Shown piece by piece: positions 9,786-18,396 of a DNA stretch of 64,000 nt (the first letter of the stretch is position 1; the number at the start of each line of letters is the position of its first letter). The notes beneath the pieces were generated by a model, which searched no databases, was not told where the DNA came from, and was given only the letters and a program-made list of their open reading frames with translations. The position numbers and the translations under genes are program-made. This DNA is from CAUZFZ01 sp963579025 (GTDB lineage: Bacteria > Planctomycetota > Planctomycetia > Planctomycetales > Planctomycetaceae): positions 1 to 64,000 of the forward strand of contig CAUZFZ010000009.1 of assembly GCA_963579025.1 (NCBI GenBank). The letters run 5' to 3'.

Positions 9786-9849
9786 CTTCGCGGCTTTCGC
9801 GACCTTCTGTTCAACAGCATGTCGACAGAAGGTCGCAAAGAACGCGAAG
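9786..9849. repeat. Palindromic dispersed repeat
   Basis: Two arms of about 25 bp, at 9786-9810 and 9825-9849, are near-perfect inverted copies (CTTCGCGGCTTTCGCGACCT against AGGTCGCAAAGAACGCGAAG) around a 14-bp loop. It lies between the divergent DUF1549/1553 gene and the ExbD-like gene. The remainder of the gap up to 10126 shows no gene or clear promoter to my eye. Confidence 0.7.
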
Positions 9850-10126
9850 TCCGGGACGCCTCAATTGTGTGTCTGCCTCGGTAAAGTCTCTATCGGATTT
9901 GCGGGTCCATCACATTGCTTCAGTCATCAGCGTAAACTCCACCGTAGTTCTCCGCACCCTTTCAAGCCCGTGTGCGTCTCCTTCCGTTTCGTTTCTGCTC
10001 CTGAGTATGCTCCCGACAGACCGCCACGTTGAGATGTCAGTTGCCGACTGCAATTCGCGTCGGATGAGAACCTGGTCGCGACGTGTTCGTCATTCGAAGC
10101 TCAAAAGAGCCAAACCGGAGTATCTG

Positions 10127-10987
10127 ATGTCGCACCGGACCAAACCGTTGATTGCTTTGCTGTTGCTCGCTTCGACCGGATGTGAATTTCAGGAGAAGGA
10201 GTTTGTCCCCGTGAGGGGTTCGGCGGATTTGACGACGTCGCTGTCCCGGGCGTTTCGCATCGGAGTCGCAACCGAAGAGTCCATCAGCGGGCTCCAGATT
10301 CGGATTGACGGAGAGCCCGTCAACGCGGAGACCGATAAATGGCCTCCCGACCTGTTACTTCCCCAGGACGAAGGCGGCATCGCGATTGCTTTTCATGCAG
10401 ACAGTGTCGTGGCCTTTGGAAAGCTTCGCCCGCTGTTACGAGTACTTGCAGAATTCCCTTCCGCGAAGCGTCTCGTTTTGGTTGAAAACCTCGAAACGCA
10501 GGCAGATCAATGGCATTGGGCGAAGGACTTCGACCTGGAGTTTCCTCGCCCGATAACGGGGATGACTTTGCCAAATATCCGCGTTCGCCTCGCGGCCACG
10601 GATGAAGGGGCCGTTGCGGGTGTCTTTCTGGGAATGCGGAATCTGGGCGAAGCACCTGAAGGCTATGAGCGGCTCAATCGTGAGATACTCAAGATCATTG
10701 GCCGTCCCGGCGATCCGATCACGCGGGATCTGGTCGTCGAACTTGATGCCGACGATGAAGTGCCGTGGCGTGAAGTCCGTGCCGTACTGCTCGCATGTGT
10801 CGGACGCCAGGACAAGTACGGAAAGTGGGTTCGCTACATCGAACATCTCACCATCGCTGGAGTCACCGACGGATTGGAACCTGAATTCGAGGAAGAGATC
10901 GAAGCAATGGAGATCGAGCCAGTTGGTGACCTGGAAATCCAGTCGGAAGTCAGCCCAGAGAAGCTACCCGAGTCGTCGGAGAAATAG
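10127..10987 (+). CDS. Putative lipoprotein with two ExbD-like domains
   Basis: A 286-residue protein. The ATG at 10127 follows CGGAG at good spacing and gives a hydrophobic N-terminus ending in a weak lipobox (LLLLASTGC), so it may be a lipoprotein. Two stretches resemble the soluble domain of ExbD/TolR. The first is about residues 45-120 with IAIAFHADSVVAFGKLRPLL; the second is near 190-245 with LVVELDADDEVPWREVRAVL. There is no usual ExbD transmembrane anchor. The C-terminus is very acidic. The stop codon directly abuts the ATG of the beta-helix gene, so the two are probably co-transcribed. The domain call is my pattern match and only moderately certain. A longer upstream frame lacks coding character. 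Confidence 0.55.
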   Translation: MSHRTKPLIALLLLASTGCEFQEKEFVPVRGSADLTTSLSRAFRIGVATEESISGLQIRIDGEPVNAETDKWPPDLLLPQDEGGIAIAFHADSVVAFGKLRPLLRVLAEFPSAKRLVLVENLETQADQWHWAKDFDLEFPRPITGMTLPNIRVRLAATDEGAVAGVFLGMRNLGEAPEGYERLNREILKIIGRPGDPITRDLVVELDADDEVPWREVRAVLLACVGRQDKYGKWVRYIEHLTIAGVTDGLEPEFEEEIEAMEIEPVGDLEIQSEVSPEKLPESSEK

Positions 10988-12349
10988 ATGAGCGACCCAC
11001 GTGAATTCGGGGCCGTCGGAGATGGCCGTGCCGATGATGGCGAAGCACTGCAGCACGCCCTCGACGCGGGCGACGGGACATTGCACCTGAGCAAGGGCAC
11101 ATATCACATCACGCAGCCGATTGTGCTTGACCTGACAAAGCAGGGTTACGGAGCGGTGCTCGGCGAAGGTGGCACAGCGCGGGTCGTCATGGACGGACCC
11201 GGCCCGGCGTTCCGCATCGTGGGCGATCATCAGGGGACGGCCACGCCGAAGTCAGTGAAACCACAAACATGGGAGAACGAACGGTTTCCGACCATCAGTG
11301 GCTTCGAGATCCTGGGCGCGCATCCGAAAGCCGTCGGAATCGAGCTGCGAAAGACCATGCAGTGTACGGTCACCGGAATGCTGATCCGCAACGTGCGCTT
11401 CGGACTGCATCTGATCGAGCGGAACCGCAACTTCCTGCTGTCGCATTCGCACATTTATGACAACCGCGAGTACGGCGTCTTCTTCGACAACTGCAACCTG
11501 CACCAGACGATCATTTCGGCGAATCACATCAGCTACAACAAACGTGCGGGAATCAAGTCGCTCAACGGAGACGTCCACAACCTGCACATCACCGGCAACG
11601 ACATTGAATACAACAACCTGCCCGGCACAGAAGAACCGGCGGCCGATATCTGGTTCGAAGCGACGGCTCCGAATGGCCGCATCAGCGAAGTGTCGATCGT
11701 CAGCAACACGATTCAGGCAACGGTCACGCCGGGTGGAGCCAATGTGCGCATTCACGGTGAAGAAACCGATGATCCGAACAAGAGTCCGCTGATCACGCTC
11801 ACGGGCAATGTCATCGGCAGTCAGGACCGAGCCGTCGAACTGCGCAACCTCAACCGCATCTCGATGACGGGCAACACAATCTACAACTCGCCGGACCTGT
11901 CGATTCACGCGGCGCGCTGTTCGGGAGTCGCCGTCGGCAGCAATACAATCGTGTGGCGGGCAACTGATGAGATGCCCGAACAAGACGGCATCTATTTCGA
12001 AGACTGCGACAATGTTTCACTGCATGGCCTGGTCACAGAACGACTCTGCTCGGGCAGTCAGGAATCCGGTGGGGCCATCACACTGGTTCGTTGCAATGAA
12101 TCCAGCGTCAGTGATTGTCAGATTCTGGACCCGATGTACCGAGGCGTCGAACTGACCGATTGTCGTAACTGTCGTGTCTCCGATAACACGGTCATCGACC
12201 GGAGGAAGCAACCGCGCATGCGACATGGCATTCGTGTTACGGGCGGTGCTGGGAATCTGGTGCAGAACAACATGCTTGGACCGGCCGTAGACGCACGATT
12301 CGAAGCGGCTCCGGATGTCGCCGTGGCGGCCGCCAATCACGAGGTGTGA
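10988..12349 (+). CDS. Right-handed parallel beta-helix (pectate lyase-like) protein
   Basis: A 453-residue protein with the GDG-containing N-terminal motif of Pectate_lyase_3 proteins (FGAVGDGRADDGEALQHAL). Repeating beta-helix coils follow, rich in N/I/G ladders such as ITGNDIEYNN, LTGNVIGSQ, MTGNTIYNS and VSDNTVIDR. Proteins of this fold bind or cleave polysaccharides. No signal peptide is visible, so it is either cytoplasmic or has an unrecognised export route. It begins immediately after the stop of the ExbD-like gene (TAGATG), with no gap, which implies coupled translation. No catalytic residues can be assigned with confidence. Confidence 0.8.
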   Translation: MSDPREFGAVGDGRADDGEALQHALDAGDGTLHLSKGTYHITQPIVLDLTKQGYGAVLGEGGTARVVMDGPGPAFRIVGDHQGTATPKSVKPQTWENERFPTISGFEILGAHPKAVGIELRKTMQCTVTGMLIRNVRFGLHLIERNRNFLLSHSHIYDNREYGVFFDNCNLHQTIISANHISYNKRAGIKSLNGDVHNLHITGNDIEYNNLPGTEEPAADIWFEATAPNGRISEVSIVSNTIQATVTPGGANVRIHGEETDDPNKSPLITLTGNVIGSQDRAVELRNLNRISMTGNTIYNSPDLSIHAARCSGVAVGSNTIVWRATDEMPEQDGIYFEDCDNVSLHGLVTERLCSGSQESGGAITLVRCNESSVSDCQILDPMYRGVELTDCRNCRVSDNTVIDRRKQPRMRHGIRVTGGAGNLVQNNMLGPAVDARFEAAPDVAVAAANHEV

Positions 12350-12493
12350 TTTCTCACCTGTTGAGGTCTTTGGCCGAATCAGTGACCATCACCACGTTCA
12401 CTCATGGATGACTGGAGAAAACCCAAAGATCCGGTCACCTGAGAATGTTCGCTCATGACGCAAGATCTGAGTCACTTATTTCGGGCCGTTCGC

Positions 12494-13159
12494 ATGAAAC
12501 GCGGAGCAACCATCGTGCTGACTTTACTGCTGGGATTATTGAGCACACTGGTTGCTCAGGAGAGTGCACAGTCCGACGGGAAGTTCGTTTCAATCGACCT
12601 GACGGGGTACGCGACGATTGTCAGTACGCGAGGCATGTTCTTCAGTGAAGAGAGCAGCGTTGAGCGGTTGGTCTTCAAGGACTGGTCCACCAGGAAGTTC
12701 GCGGGAGTGCCGTTTCAGCTTGTCGATCCCAAGGGTGACAAGGTACCGAATGTGATCATGCTGAACGGTCCGCAAGGTCGAATTCCTCCGACGATGCCAA
12801 AGTCCGTGACGATACCCTGCGGATCGTCAGCGAGGGCCATTCATTTTCTCAGCGGAGTCAGCGGCTGGGGTGCCAAAGGTCCGCGGGAGCAGGGACCGGT
12901 CACGATGATCGTTCGCCTGTCCTATGCGGACGGAGTGACTGAGGATCATTCGCTCTACGACGGACAGCACTTCGCAGACTACATTGGCCGCTTCGATGTG
13001 CCGAAATCAAAGTTCGCGTTTGCACTGCGTTCACAGCAGGTTCGGTACTTTGCCATCCGACCGGGGCGTGATGTGGTCATCGAGAAAATCGGGCTGATCA
13101 AAGGCCAGGACCGATCGGCTCCTGTCGTGATGGCCGTCACCGTCGAAGCAGGTCCGTAG
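12494..13159 (+). CDS. Exported protein of unknown function
   Basis: A 221-residue protein from the ATG at 12494. The N-terminus is a good Sec signal (basic start, TIVLTLLLGLLSTLVA, then AQES). The mature part contains a beta-rich region with FQLVDPKGDKVPNVIMLNG and a later block TMIVRLSYADG near VRYFAIRP. This pattern recalls carbohydrate-binding jelly-roll modules found in planctomycete secreted enzymes, but I cannot name a family. An in-frame ATG 39 bases upstream would add residues before the signal and is less likely. It is followed 41 bases later by an M50 protease gene on the same strand. Confidence 0.65.
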   Translation: MKRGATIVLTLLLGLLSTLVAQESAQSDGKFVSIDLTGYATIVSTRGMFFSEESSVERLVFKDWSTRKFAGVPFQLVDPKGDKVPNVIMLNGPQGRIPPTMPKSVTIPCGSSARAIHFLSGVSGWGAKGPREQGPVTMIVRLSYADGVTEDHSLYDGQHFADYIGRFDVPKSKFAFALRSQQVRYFAIRPGRDVVIEKIGLIKGQDRSAPVVMAVTVEAGP

Positions 13160-13200
13160 TCTCGCTCGGGACACAATCGCAGCCGAACAGGAGGTTCATA

Positions 13201-13917
13201 GTGCTACCGATTGGTGAAACGGCTTACGACCTCAAGTTTTCGCTATTGGGGATTCCGGTGCGCGTGCATCCGGCGTTCTGGGTCATCGGTTGTCTGCTTG
13301 GCTGGGTGGACGGACGGCTTGACCTGGTCTTTGTCTGGCTGGTCTGCATGTTCGTTTCGATTCTCGTGCATGAGTTCGGCCACGCTCTGTCGGCACGCCA
13401 CTTTGGCTGGCCGCCGCACGTCGTGCTGTACCACTTCGGTGGCGTCGCGATGTTTACTCCCGGTTATGGATACACTCGCGGGCGTTCCATCTGGATCACG
13501 TTTGCCGGACCACTGGCCGGATTCGTTCTGTTCGGCATTGTTGTCGCCGTCGACTTCGCAGTGTCACAAGATGCCGTCCGCGAAGGTCCCTGGCTGCCGA
13601 TGTTGATGAATCGCCGTCCGCTCGAGTCACCGGCTGACTGGGCAATTCTGCAGCTCGAGTGGATCAACCTGGCATGGGGATTGTTCAATCTGCTTCCCGT
13701 CCATCCACTTGATGGGGGCAAGATCTGTTCCGAATTCTTAAACGCGCGCGGCAGTTCTTCCGGTCGCATAAGGACTCATCAGGTTGGAATGGTGACGGCC
13801 GCGCTGGCGGCGCTGTTCTTCATCAATTTCGGGATGTTCATTGGCGGTTTGATGTTTGCGGGACTGGCCTACGAAAACTATCGCAACTTTGAGCAGCTCA
13901 AACGGGGTTTCAGGTAA
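13201..13917 (+). CDS. M50 family site-2 protease-like membrane metallopeptidase
   Basis: A 238-residue multi-pass membrane protein. The zinc motif HEFGH is at 57-61, inside a hydrophobic helix, and the second conserved motif HPLDGG has its metal-ligand Asp at about 171. Several further transmembrane stretches lie at about 26-55, 97-118 and near 195-225. It belongs with the compact SpoIVFB/rhomboid-size M50 proteases that cleave substrates within the membrane. It uses a GTG start after a clear GGAGG six bases away. No PDZ or CBS domain is present. The substrate is unknown, and nearby genes give no strong hint. Confidence 0.85.
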   Translation: MLPIGETAYDLKFSLLGIPVRVHPAFWVIGCLLGWVDGRLDLVFVWLVCMFVSILVHEFGHALSARHFGWPPHVVLYHFGGVAMFTPGYGYTRGRSIWITFAGPLAGFVLFGIVVAVDFAVSQDAVREGPWLPMLMNRRPLESPADWAILQLEWINLAWGLFNLLPVHPLDGGKICSEFLNARGSSSGRIRTHQVGMVTAALAALFFINFGMFIGGLMFAGLAYENYRNFEQLKRGFR

Positions 13918-13928
13918 GGCGATCCGTC

Positions 13929-14738
13929 ATGCAGGTTAAAGACGTCGTGTCGTTCCTGAGGGAGTTGGCTCCCGTCGACCTGGCTGAAGACTGGGACAAC
14001 GTCGGTCTGCTGGTCGGTGCTGGTGTCGATGATGTCTCGTCCGTGCTCACCTGCCTGACACTGACACCAGATGTCGCAGCCGAGGCAATAGAACGGGGCG
14101 TTCAGCTTGTTGTCACACATCACCCGGTCCTCTTTCGCGGCGTGCAACAGATCACAGACGCCACCAGCGAAGGCCGTATGTTGCTCGATCTGATTCGAGC
14201 TGGCGTGTGTGTCTATTCGCCTCATACGAGCTACGACTCGGCGAGTGAGGGCGTTAACCGGCAGCTTGCTGACGCATTGCAGTTGACCGAGATCCGCCCG
14301 CTGCGCCCCAGTGTGCCCGCCACCGGCGAAGCCGACACGAACGAGTCTTCAGCCGGAGCCGGACGGTTTGGCGACCTGTTGTCTCCCATCCCACTTTCCG
14401 AGTTCGTCGATCACGTCAAAGCCGCTCTGGGAATCGAGCATACCTGGCTGGTCGGAGACACGGCGGCTTCCGTGCGTCGCGTGGGCATCGCCTGTGGCGC
14501 GGCGGCCGAGTTCATGCATGACGCAGCAGACGCCGGTTGCGAAGTTCTGCTGACCGGCGAAGCGAGATTTCACGCCTGCCTGGAAGCTCGCACGCTGGGC
14601 ATCGCGCTGGTGCTGCCGGGCCATTACGCCACGGAACGCCCTGCCATGGAGAACCTCGCCGACACGCTGCGAGAACAGTTCGCCGAACTCACGGTGCAGG
14701 CGAGTGCGGTTGAATCGGACCCGGTTCAGTGGGTGTGA
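13929..14738 (+). CDS. Nif3-like dinuclear metal centre protein (DUF34/YbgI)
   Basis: A 269-residue member of the Nif3/YbgI family, which forms hexameric toroids with a two-metal centre. Family motifs are AEDWDNVGLLVG near the N-terminus, VVTHHPVLF with the metal-binding histidines near residues 60-68, and the C-terminal LPGHYATERPAMENLA. Homologues have been linked to GTP cyclohydrolase-type hydrolysis or metal handling, but the role is not settled. It begins eleven bases after the M50 gene, so the two probably form one transcript. Confidence 0.88.
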   Translation: MQVKDVVSFLRELAPVDLAEDWDNVGLLVGAGVDDVSSVLTCLTLTPDVAAEAIERGVQLVVTHHPVLFRGVQQITDATSEGRMLLDLIRAGVCVYSPHTSYDSASEGVNRQLADALQLTEIRPLRPSVPATGEADTNESSAGAGRFGDLLSPIPLSEFVDHVKAALGIEHTWLVGDTAASVRRVGIACGAAAEFMHDAADAGCEVLLTGEARFHACLEARTLGIALVLPGHYATERPAMENLADTLREQFAELTVQASAVESDPVQWV

Positions 14739-14796
14739 GCGTCCGCTTGTGACTCGTGCCGACGTGAGACGTTGGAACGAGTGGCATCACAAATCC

Positions 14797-15951
14797 TCAA
14801 GGACTCGACGGAAACGGACTGGCAGAAGTGGGGCTCGGGCTTCGAACAGAATTCCGTGGCCTTGTGGTTGTCGCGGCTCTGGGCTGGACGCCGGGCGTGC
14901 GTGTCTGTCCGGAAACCTGCTGAATGTTGCCGGTCGTTGTGCCCTTCCAGTAGTTGTCGATTCGCGCGTCCTTCTTGATTTGCTCGAACAACTTTCCGAC
15001 GGCCTCCTGGACCTTGTCTTCAGTCAGGTCCTGAATCACTTGCTGCCGAACTTCGTCGATGGATTGCACGATTGGCTCGGTGAAGCCTTCACACTTGAGG
15101 ATGACCCACGTCGTGCCAACCTGCACGATTTCCGAGATCTCGCCTTCCTTCAGCCGAAATGCCACATTCTCGATTGTCGGATTTCCTGAGTATTTGGCGA
15201 TCGGCGGTACGCTTCCGCCAAGTCCTCGGCTGCCTGGCTCAATCGAATGCTTCATGGCCAGGCGAGCGAAGTCGTCCGGGGTCTGCTGGGCCTGCAGGGC
15301 AATTGTGTTCGCCAGTCGCGGACTCTCAACCATGATCATCCGAGCCTTGACTCGCGCACCGTAGTTGCGGACGAAGGATCGGTGCATGTCCTCATCGGTG
15401 ATCTCGACGTCTGAACCGGCCAGTTTCTTAAGCGCCAGCATTGGCCAGATCACATCGCGGCTGTATTGCTCCGGCGTGATGCCTCGCTCCGTGGTCAGCA
15501 TGTTGAGCCATGTTTCGACCGGGATTTTGAAACTCGTCGCTATGTCGACGATTTCCCGTTCGACCTCGACCTGCGTGACTGTGACACCACCCCCTTCACA
15601 TGCGAGCTGAATGATGGCCCGGTTGATGATGCTGTCGAGCACCTCGTCACCGTTGCGTTTCATACACTCCGTAGCGAGCATTTCCGTCGAGATCTGAATG
15701 CTGCGCTGGCCGAGCGTGACTTTGGCCGCGGACTCTTTGGGAACCGACGAATTCGCGACGGTGGCTCGCCCTGCACCGTCGCGTGTGCCTGTATCGGCTG
15801 CTCTTGTTTCGTTCCAGGAACGGAACAACTGCATCGACACCCCGGCCACCAGGACGAGGGCAGCCGTTCCCGCGATGATGATCATCGCTCGGGGGCGGGG
15901 GCGTGATTTGTCATGACCCCCATTGCGGGCGACGGGATTCCCTTCACTCAT
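14797..15951 (-). CDS. Parvulin-type peptidyl-prolyl isomerase (SurA/PrsA-like)
   Basis: A 384-residue exported or membrane-tethered foldase. A single hydrophobic segment (AMIIIAGTAALVLVAGVSM) near residues 22-42 serves as an uncleaved anchor or signal. A SurA-like N-terminal chaperone region around 85-180 follows. The rotamase domain at about 190-300 carries typical blocks such as DDFARLAMKHSIEPG and GLGGSVPP, with EGEISEIVQVG-like KEGEISEIV. The tail is rich in Pro, Ser and Thr. The ATG start has CGGAG eight bases upstream. It converges with the Nif3-like gene, with only 58 bases between them. The likely job is folding of outer-membrane or secreted proteins. Confidence 0.85.
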   Translation of the reverse strand: MSEGNPVARNGGHDKSRPRPRAMIIIAGTAALVLVAGVSMQLFRSWNETRAADTGTRDGAGRATVANSSVPKESAAKVTLGQRSIQISTEMLATECMKRNGDEVLDSIINRAIIQLACEGGGVTVTQVEVEREIVDIATSFKIPVETWLNMLTTERGITPEQYSRDVIWPMLALKKLAGSDVEITDEDMHRSFVRNYGARVKARMIMVESPRLANTIALQAQQTPDDFARLAMKHSIEPGSRGLGGSVPPIAKYSGNPTIENVAFRLKEGEISEIVQVGTTWVILKCEGFTEPIVQSIDEVRQQVIQDLTEDKVQEAVGKLFEQIKKDARIDNYWKGTTTGNIQQVSGQTRTPGVQPRAATTTRPRNSVRSPSPTSASPFPSSP

Positions 15952-16546
15952 CGCAGAACTCCGTAAGTAAGCTCAGTGCGTGGCCGGTACGAGGCCCGAT
16001 CCATCGGGCAGCCCGGCTCTGCGGCGGGTTATAGGAACAGTCTGAGAAACGGGTCAACGGCGGTTTGTGGAAGTGATTTCCGCGTGTCGTGAGTTCACAT
16101 GTGTCGTTTGAGATAATCACATGCCTGTTTCGATTTGCCATTCTGCTGACATGCACATCGGCTGATGTGAATTCGGACGAAACTTCAGACGAAGCGGGAT
16201 TCCGTCGAACGGCAACCGGCCCATTCACGGTGAAGTCATTGACAATAGAGGGTCGATATCTAGAATGATTCTCTGCTCCGCTCATCCCACCTGCTCTTCG
16301 CGGGCGAACCGAGTGGACATCCAAATCCATTGTGAGTCCCCCCATCGGGACGGATGTCCGGTCGTCGGTCTCTCGCTCAAGTTTGCTCTTCGCAGGTGAG
16401 TGCTTCTTTGAGCTGACGGCTTTTCCTCGCAGCCTCTCGCGATTTCCCAACGAAAACGTATCGCGTGTCTGACTGCGCTGTCTCGATTGTTCGCGTCGTT
16501 GTTTCGTGCTGTTAATTACCTTTGTGATTCAGTGAGGAGTCCAGGC
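15952..16546. other. 595-bp intergenic gap before tatA
   Basis: Divergent region between the isomerase and tatA. A 168-codon open frame exists on the minus strand (15944-16450), but it is rich in charged residues, lacks a ribosome-binding site and has no recognisable domain, so I do not call it. I see no tRNA, riboswitch or strong hairpin. Promoters for both flanking genes must lie here, but none is clear enough to mark. Confidence 0.4.
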
Positions 16547-16738
16547 ATGTTCGCCTTTATCCCGTTTGTCGGCGGTCTTGGATTGCCCGAGCTGATGATC
16601 TTCGCCGTGATCATTCTGCTGTTGTTCGGCAAACGGCTGCCAACCGTGATGCGTTCCCTCGGCCGCAGCGTGGTCGAGTTCAAGCAGGGTACGAAAGACG
16701 CGGAAGACAACACCGACGCTCCGACTGACGACGCGTGA
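16547..16738 (+). CDS. tatA: Twin-arginine translocase subunit TatA/E, first copy
   Basis: A 63-residue protein with the TatA plan: one N-terminal membrane helix (LPELMIFAVIILLLFG), the hinge FGKRLP, and an amphipathic helix (MRSLGRSVVEFKQG) followed by an acidic tail. In the Tat system TatA oligomers form the passage for folded proteins. The ATG at 16547 is preceded by GAGGAG at ideal spacing, whereas the frame extends upstream without a ribosome site. A second tatA follows 46 bases later. This fits the use of Tat signals by the DUF1501 protein in the window. Confidence 0.93.
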   Translation: MFAFIPFVGGLGLPELMIFAVIILLLFGKRLPTVMRSLGRSVVEFKQGTKDAEDNTDAPTDDA

Positions 16739-16784
16739 GGCCGTTCAGAATCTGACCAACTACTCATCAGAAACGAGGTGCAAA

Positions 16785-17087
16785 ATGACTCCGATCCTGG
16801 CGTTTGGCATCGGTGCCCCTGGATTGCCCGAGATGATTATCTTCGGCACGATCGCTCTGCTGCTGTTCGGCAAACGGTTGCCGGAAGTCGCACGCAGCCT
16901 TGGCAAAGGCATCGTGGAATTCAAGAAGGGTGTACGCGGCATTGAAGACGAGGTCAGCACTTCGAACTATGCCAGCAGCAGTGCGTCGAGTGCTCCGCGT
17001 CCCTCGGCGCCGGAAGAAGAAGTCAGCGAAGTCACAGCTCCGAAGTTCGAGCCACCGAAGTTTGAACCGTCGGAGAGCGAGTCATGA
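16785..17087 (+). CDS. tatA: Twin-arginine translocase subunit TatA/E, second copy
   Basis: A 100-residue TatA family protein. The helix (LPEMIIFGTIALLLFG), FGKRLPEVARSLGKG and the amphipathic EFKKG segment are nearly the same as in the first copy. The tail is longer, with Ser-rich and Pro/Glu-rich stretches (SSASSAPRPS, EPPKFEPSES). The two copies may have diverged into TatA and TatB-like or TatE-like roles, but the sequence alone does not decide. The ATG is preceded by GAGGTG. Confidence 0.92.
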   Translation: MTPILAFGIGAPGLPEMIIFGTIALLLFGKRLPEVARSLGKGIVEFKKGVRGIEDEVSTSNYASSSASSAPRPSAPEEEVSEVTAPKFEPPKFEPSESES

Positions 17088-17171
17088 CGCATGATTGATT
17101 TCTGATCGGCTCCGAAGCCGCCGGTCGTGCCTGGGTACTTTTTCCAGTCCATGCAATCTGGGAACAGAACG

Positions 17172-17411
17172 ATGTCACTCTCGATCGGCGTGCTCGAAAT
17201 TGCATTGGTGCTTGCCACGGCGATCGTGACGGTCTGGGTGGCCATGCGGACGTCGCGAAGCTGGCTGAATGGGAACATAGCCTTCGCGGCAGTCGCGATG
17301 CTTACGTCTCCGGCGGACCCCGTGAGTATGCTGCTGATTGCAGTACCCTGTTGTACGATCTACACGGCGGCGCTTCTCCGCATGGAGAAGCGACTGCAGA
17401 CGACTGTTTGA
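17172..17411 (+). CDS. Small two-helix membrane protein resembling the TatC C-terminus
   Basis: A 79-residue protein with two hydrophobic helices, at about 6-24 and 36-68. The second helix contains LTSPADPVSMLLIAVP, which matches the pattern of the last transmembrane hairpin of TatC (in E. coli LLTPPDVFSQTLLAIP). The rest of TatC is missing. It lies right after two tatA genes and 16 bases before cbiM. It could be a TatC-derived accessory subunit, a remnant of a deleted tatC, or an unrelated small protein similar by chance. CbiN, another small two-helix protein found next to cbiM, was considered, but the motif fits TatC better. The ATG 45 bases downstream of another possible start was chosen because it begins next to the first helix. 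Confidence 0.55.
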   Translation: MSLSIGVLEIALVLATAIVTVWVAMRTSRSWLNGNIAFAAVAMLTSPADPVSMLLIAVPCCTIYTAALLRMEKRLQTTV

Positions 17412-17427
17412 AGAGTGATTGACGCGA

Positions 17428-18396
17428 ATGCACATCCAGGACGGCTACCTGAGTACTGAAGTCTGTATCGCCACGGGGGCAGTTTCCCTGGGCGCCGTGG
17501 CATACAGCCTGCACCGAATGAAGGATTCACTGGCGGACCGAACGGTGCCTCTGACCGGCATGATGGGTTCGCTCGTCTTCGCGGGGCAGATGATCAACTT
17601 CCCGATCGGCCTGCCTGTGTCCGGCCACCTGATGGGCGGCGTACTGGCCGCGACCATTCTAGGCCCGTGGGCCGGGTGCCTGGCGGTGACGCTCGTTCTT
17701 GTGGCGCAATGGGCGCTGTTCTCTGATGGAGGCCTGGTGGCGCTGGGCGCGAACGTTCTGCATATGGCCGTGCTGGGTTCGATTGGCGGCTACGCAGTGA
17801 TGTCGTCCATTCGCAGGTTTACTGGAGACGGGTTGCGGGGCACTGTCGGCGGAGCGGTCATGGCTGCGTGGCTCAGCGTGATGGCTGCTGCGGCCTTGTT
17901 CTGTCTCGAATTTCGATTGTCTTACGCCGGAAGTGAATTCGACTTCGGCAACATCTTCGTGATGATGGTGACTGTGCATGCATTGATCGGGATCGGAGAA
18001 GCCCTCATCACCGGTTTCACGGTGAGCCTGATTTTCCGCCAGCGACCGGACCTGATTCACACCGCCGCACAGCCAACGGTTGTCACGGAATCCGGTCGGT
18101 TCCTGGCTGCCGGGCTGGTCTGCTCACTGGCGGTTGCCGCGTTCCTGTCGCCCATGGCTTCGGGATTGCCGGACGGGCTGGACAGCGTTGCGCAGCGATT
18201 CAGTATCGATGCGTCCGATGATTCGGTCGCGGGGCTCTTCAGTGACTACGACGGCATTCCCGTTCCAGGCTGGCAGACGCTGTCGGTCTCCATTGCCGGG
18301 ATCGGCGGCGTGCTGATCGTCTTTGTCGCGGCCATCCTGCTGGGCCGCGTGATGCCGCAACAGCCAACTCCGGTCGTCGAGGCGTCCAGTGAGTGA
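17428..18396 (+). CDS. cbiM: ECF-type cobalt/nickel transporter substrate-binding subunit CbiM with PDGLE domain
   Basis: A 322-residue polytopic protein. It starts MHIQDGYLS, the CbiM signature in which the N-terminal amino group and His2 help bind Co2+/Ni2+. For that reason the ATG at 17428 is chosen over the TTG nine bases earlier. Core blocks are FPIGLPVSGHLMGG and LGANVLHMAVLG. The C-terminal portion carries GLPDGLDSVA, the PDGLE-type domain related to CbiN, so the accessory subunit appears fused. It overlaps cbiQ by eight bases. No CbiO ATPase gene is next to it, so the ATPase must come from elsewhere or the module works with a shared one. Confidence 0.9.
   Translation: MHIQDGYLSTEVCIATGAVSLGAVAYSLHRMKDSLADRTVPLTGMMGSLVFAGQMINFPIGLPVSGHLMGGVLAATILGPWAGCLAVTLVLVAQWALFSDGGLVALGANVLHMAVLGSIGGYAVMSSIRRFTGDGLRGTVGGAVMAAWLSVMAAAALFCLEFRLSYAGSEFDFGNIFVMMVTVHALIGIGEALITGFTVSLIFRQRPDLIHTAAQPTVVTESGRFLAAGLVCSLAVAAFLSPMASGLPDGLDSVAQRFSIDASDDSVAGLFSDYDGIPVPGWQTLSVSIAGIGGVLIVFVAAILLGRVMPQQPTPVVEASSE

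Noticed and set aside
9626..10126. N-terminal extension of the ExbD-like gene
   Set aside because: The sequence crosses a palindromic repeat and overlaps the start of the divergent gene. A good ribosome site and signal-like start lie at 10127.
15944..16450. A 168-codon minus-strand open frame upstream of tatA
   Set aside because: No ribosome site, no hydrophobic core, no recognised motif; it overlaps the start of the isomerase gene.
17172..17411. Small membrane protein as CbiN
   Set aside because: CbiM already ends in a PDGLE/CbiN-like domain, and the small protein's conserved motif fits the end of TatC better.
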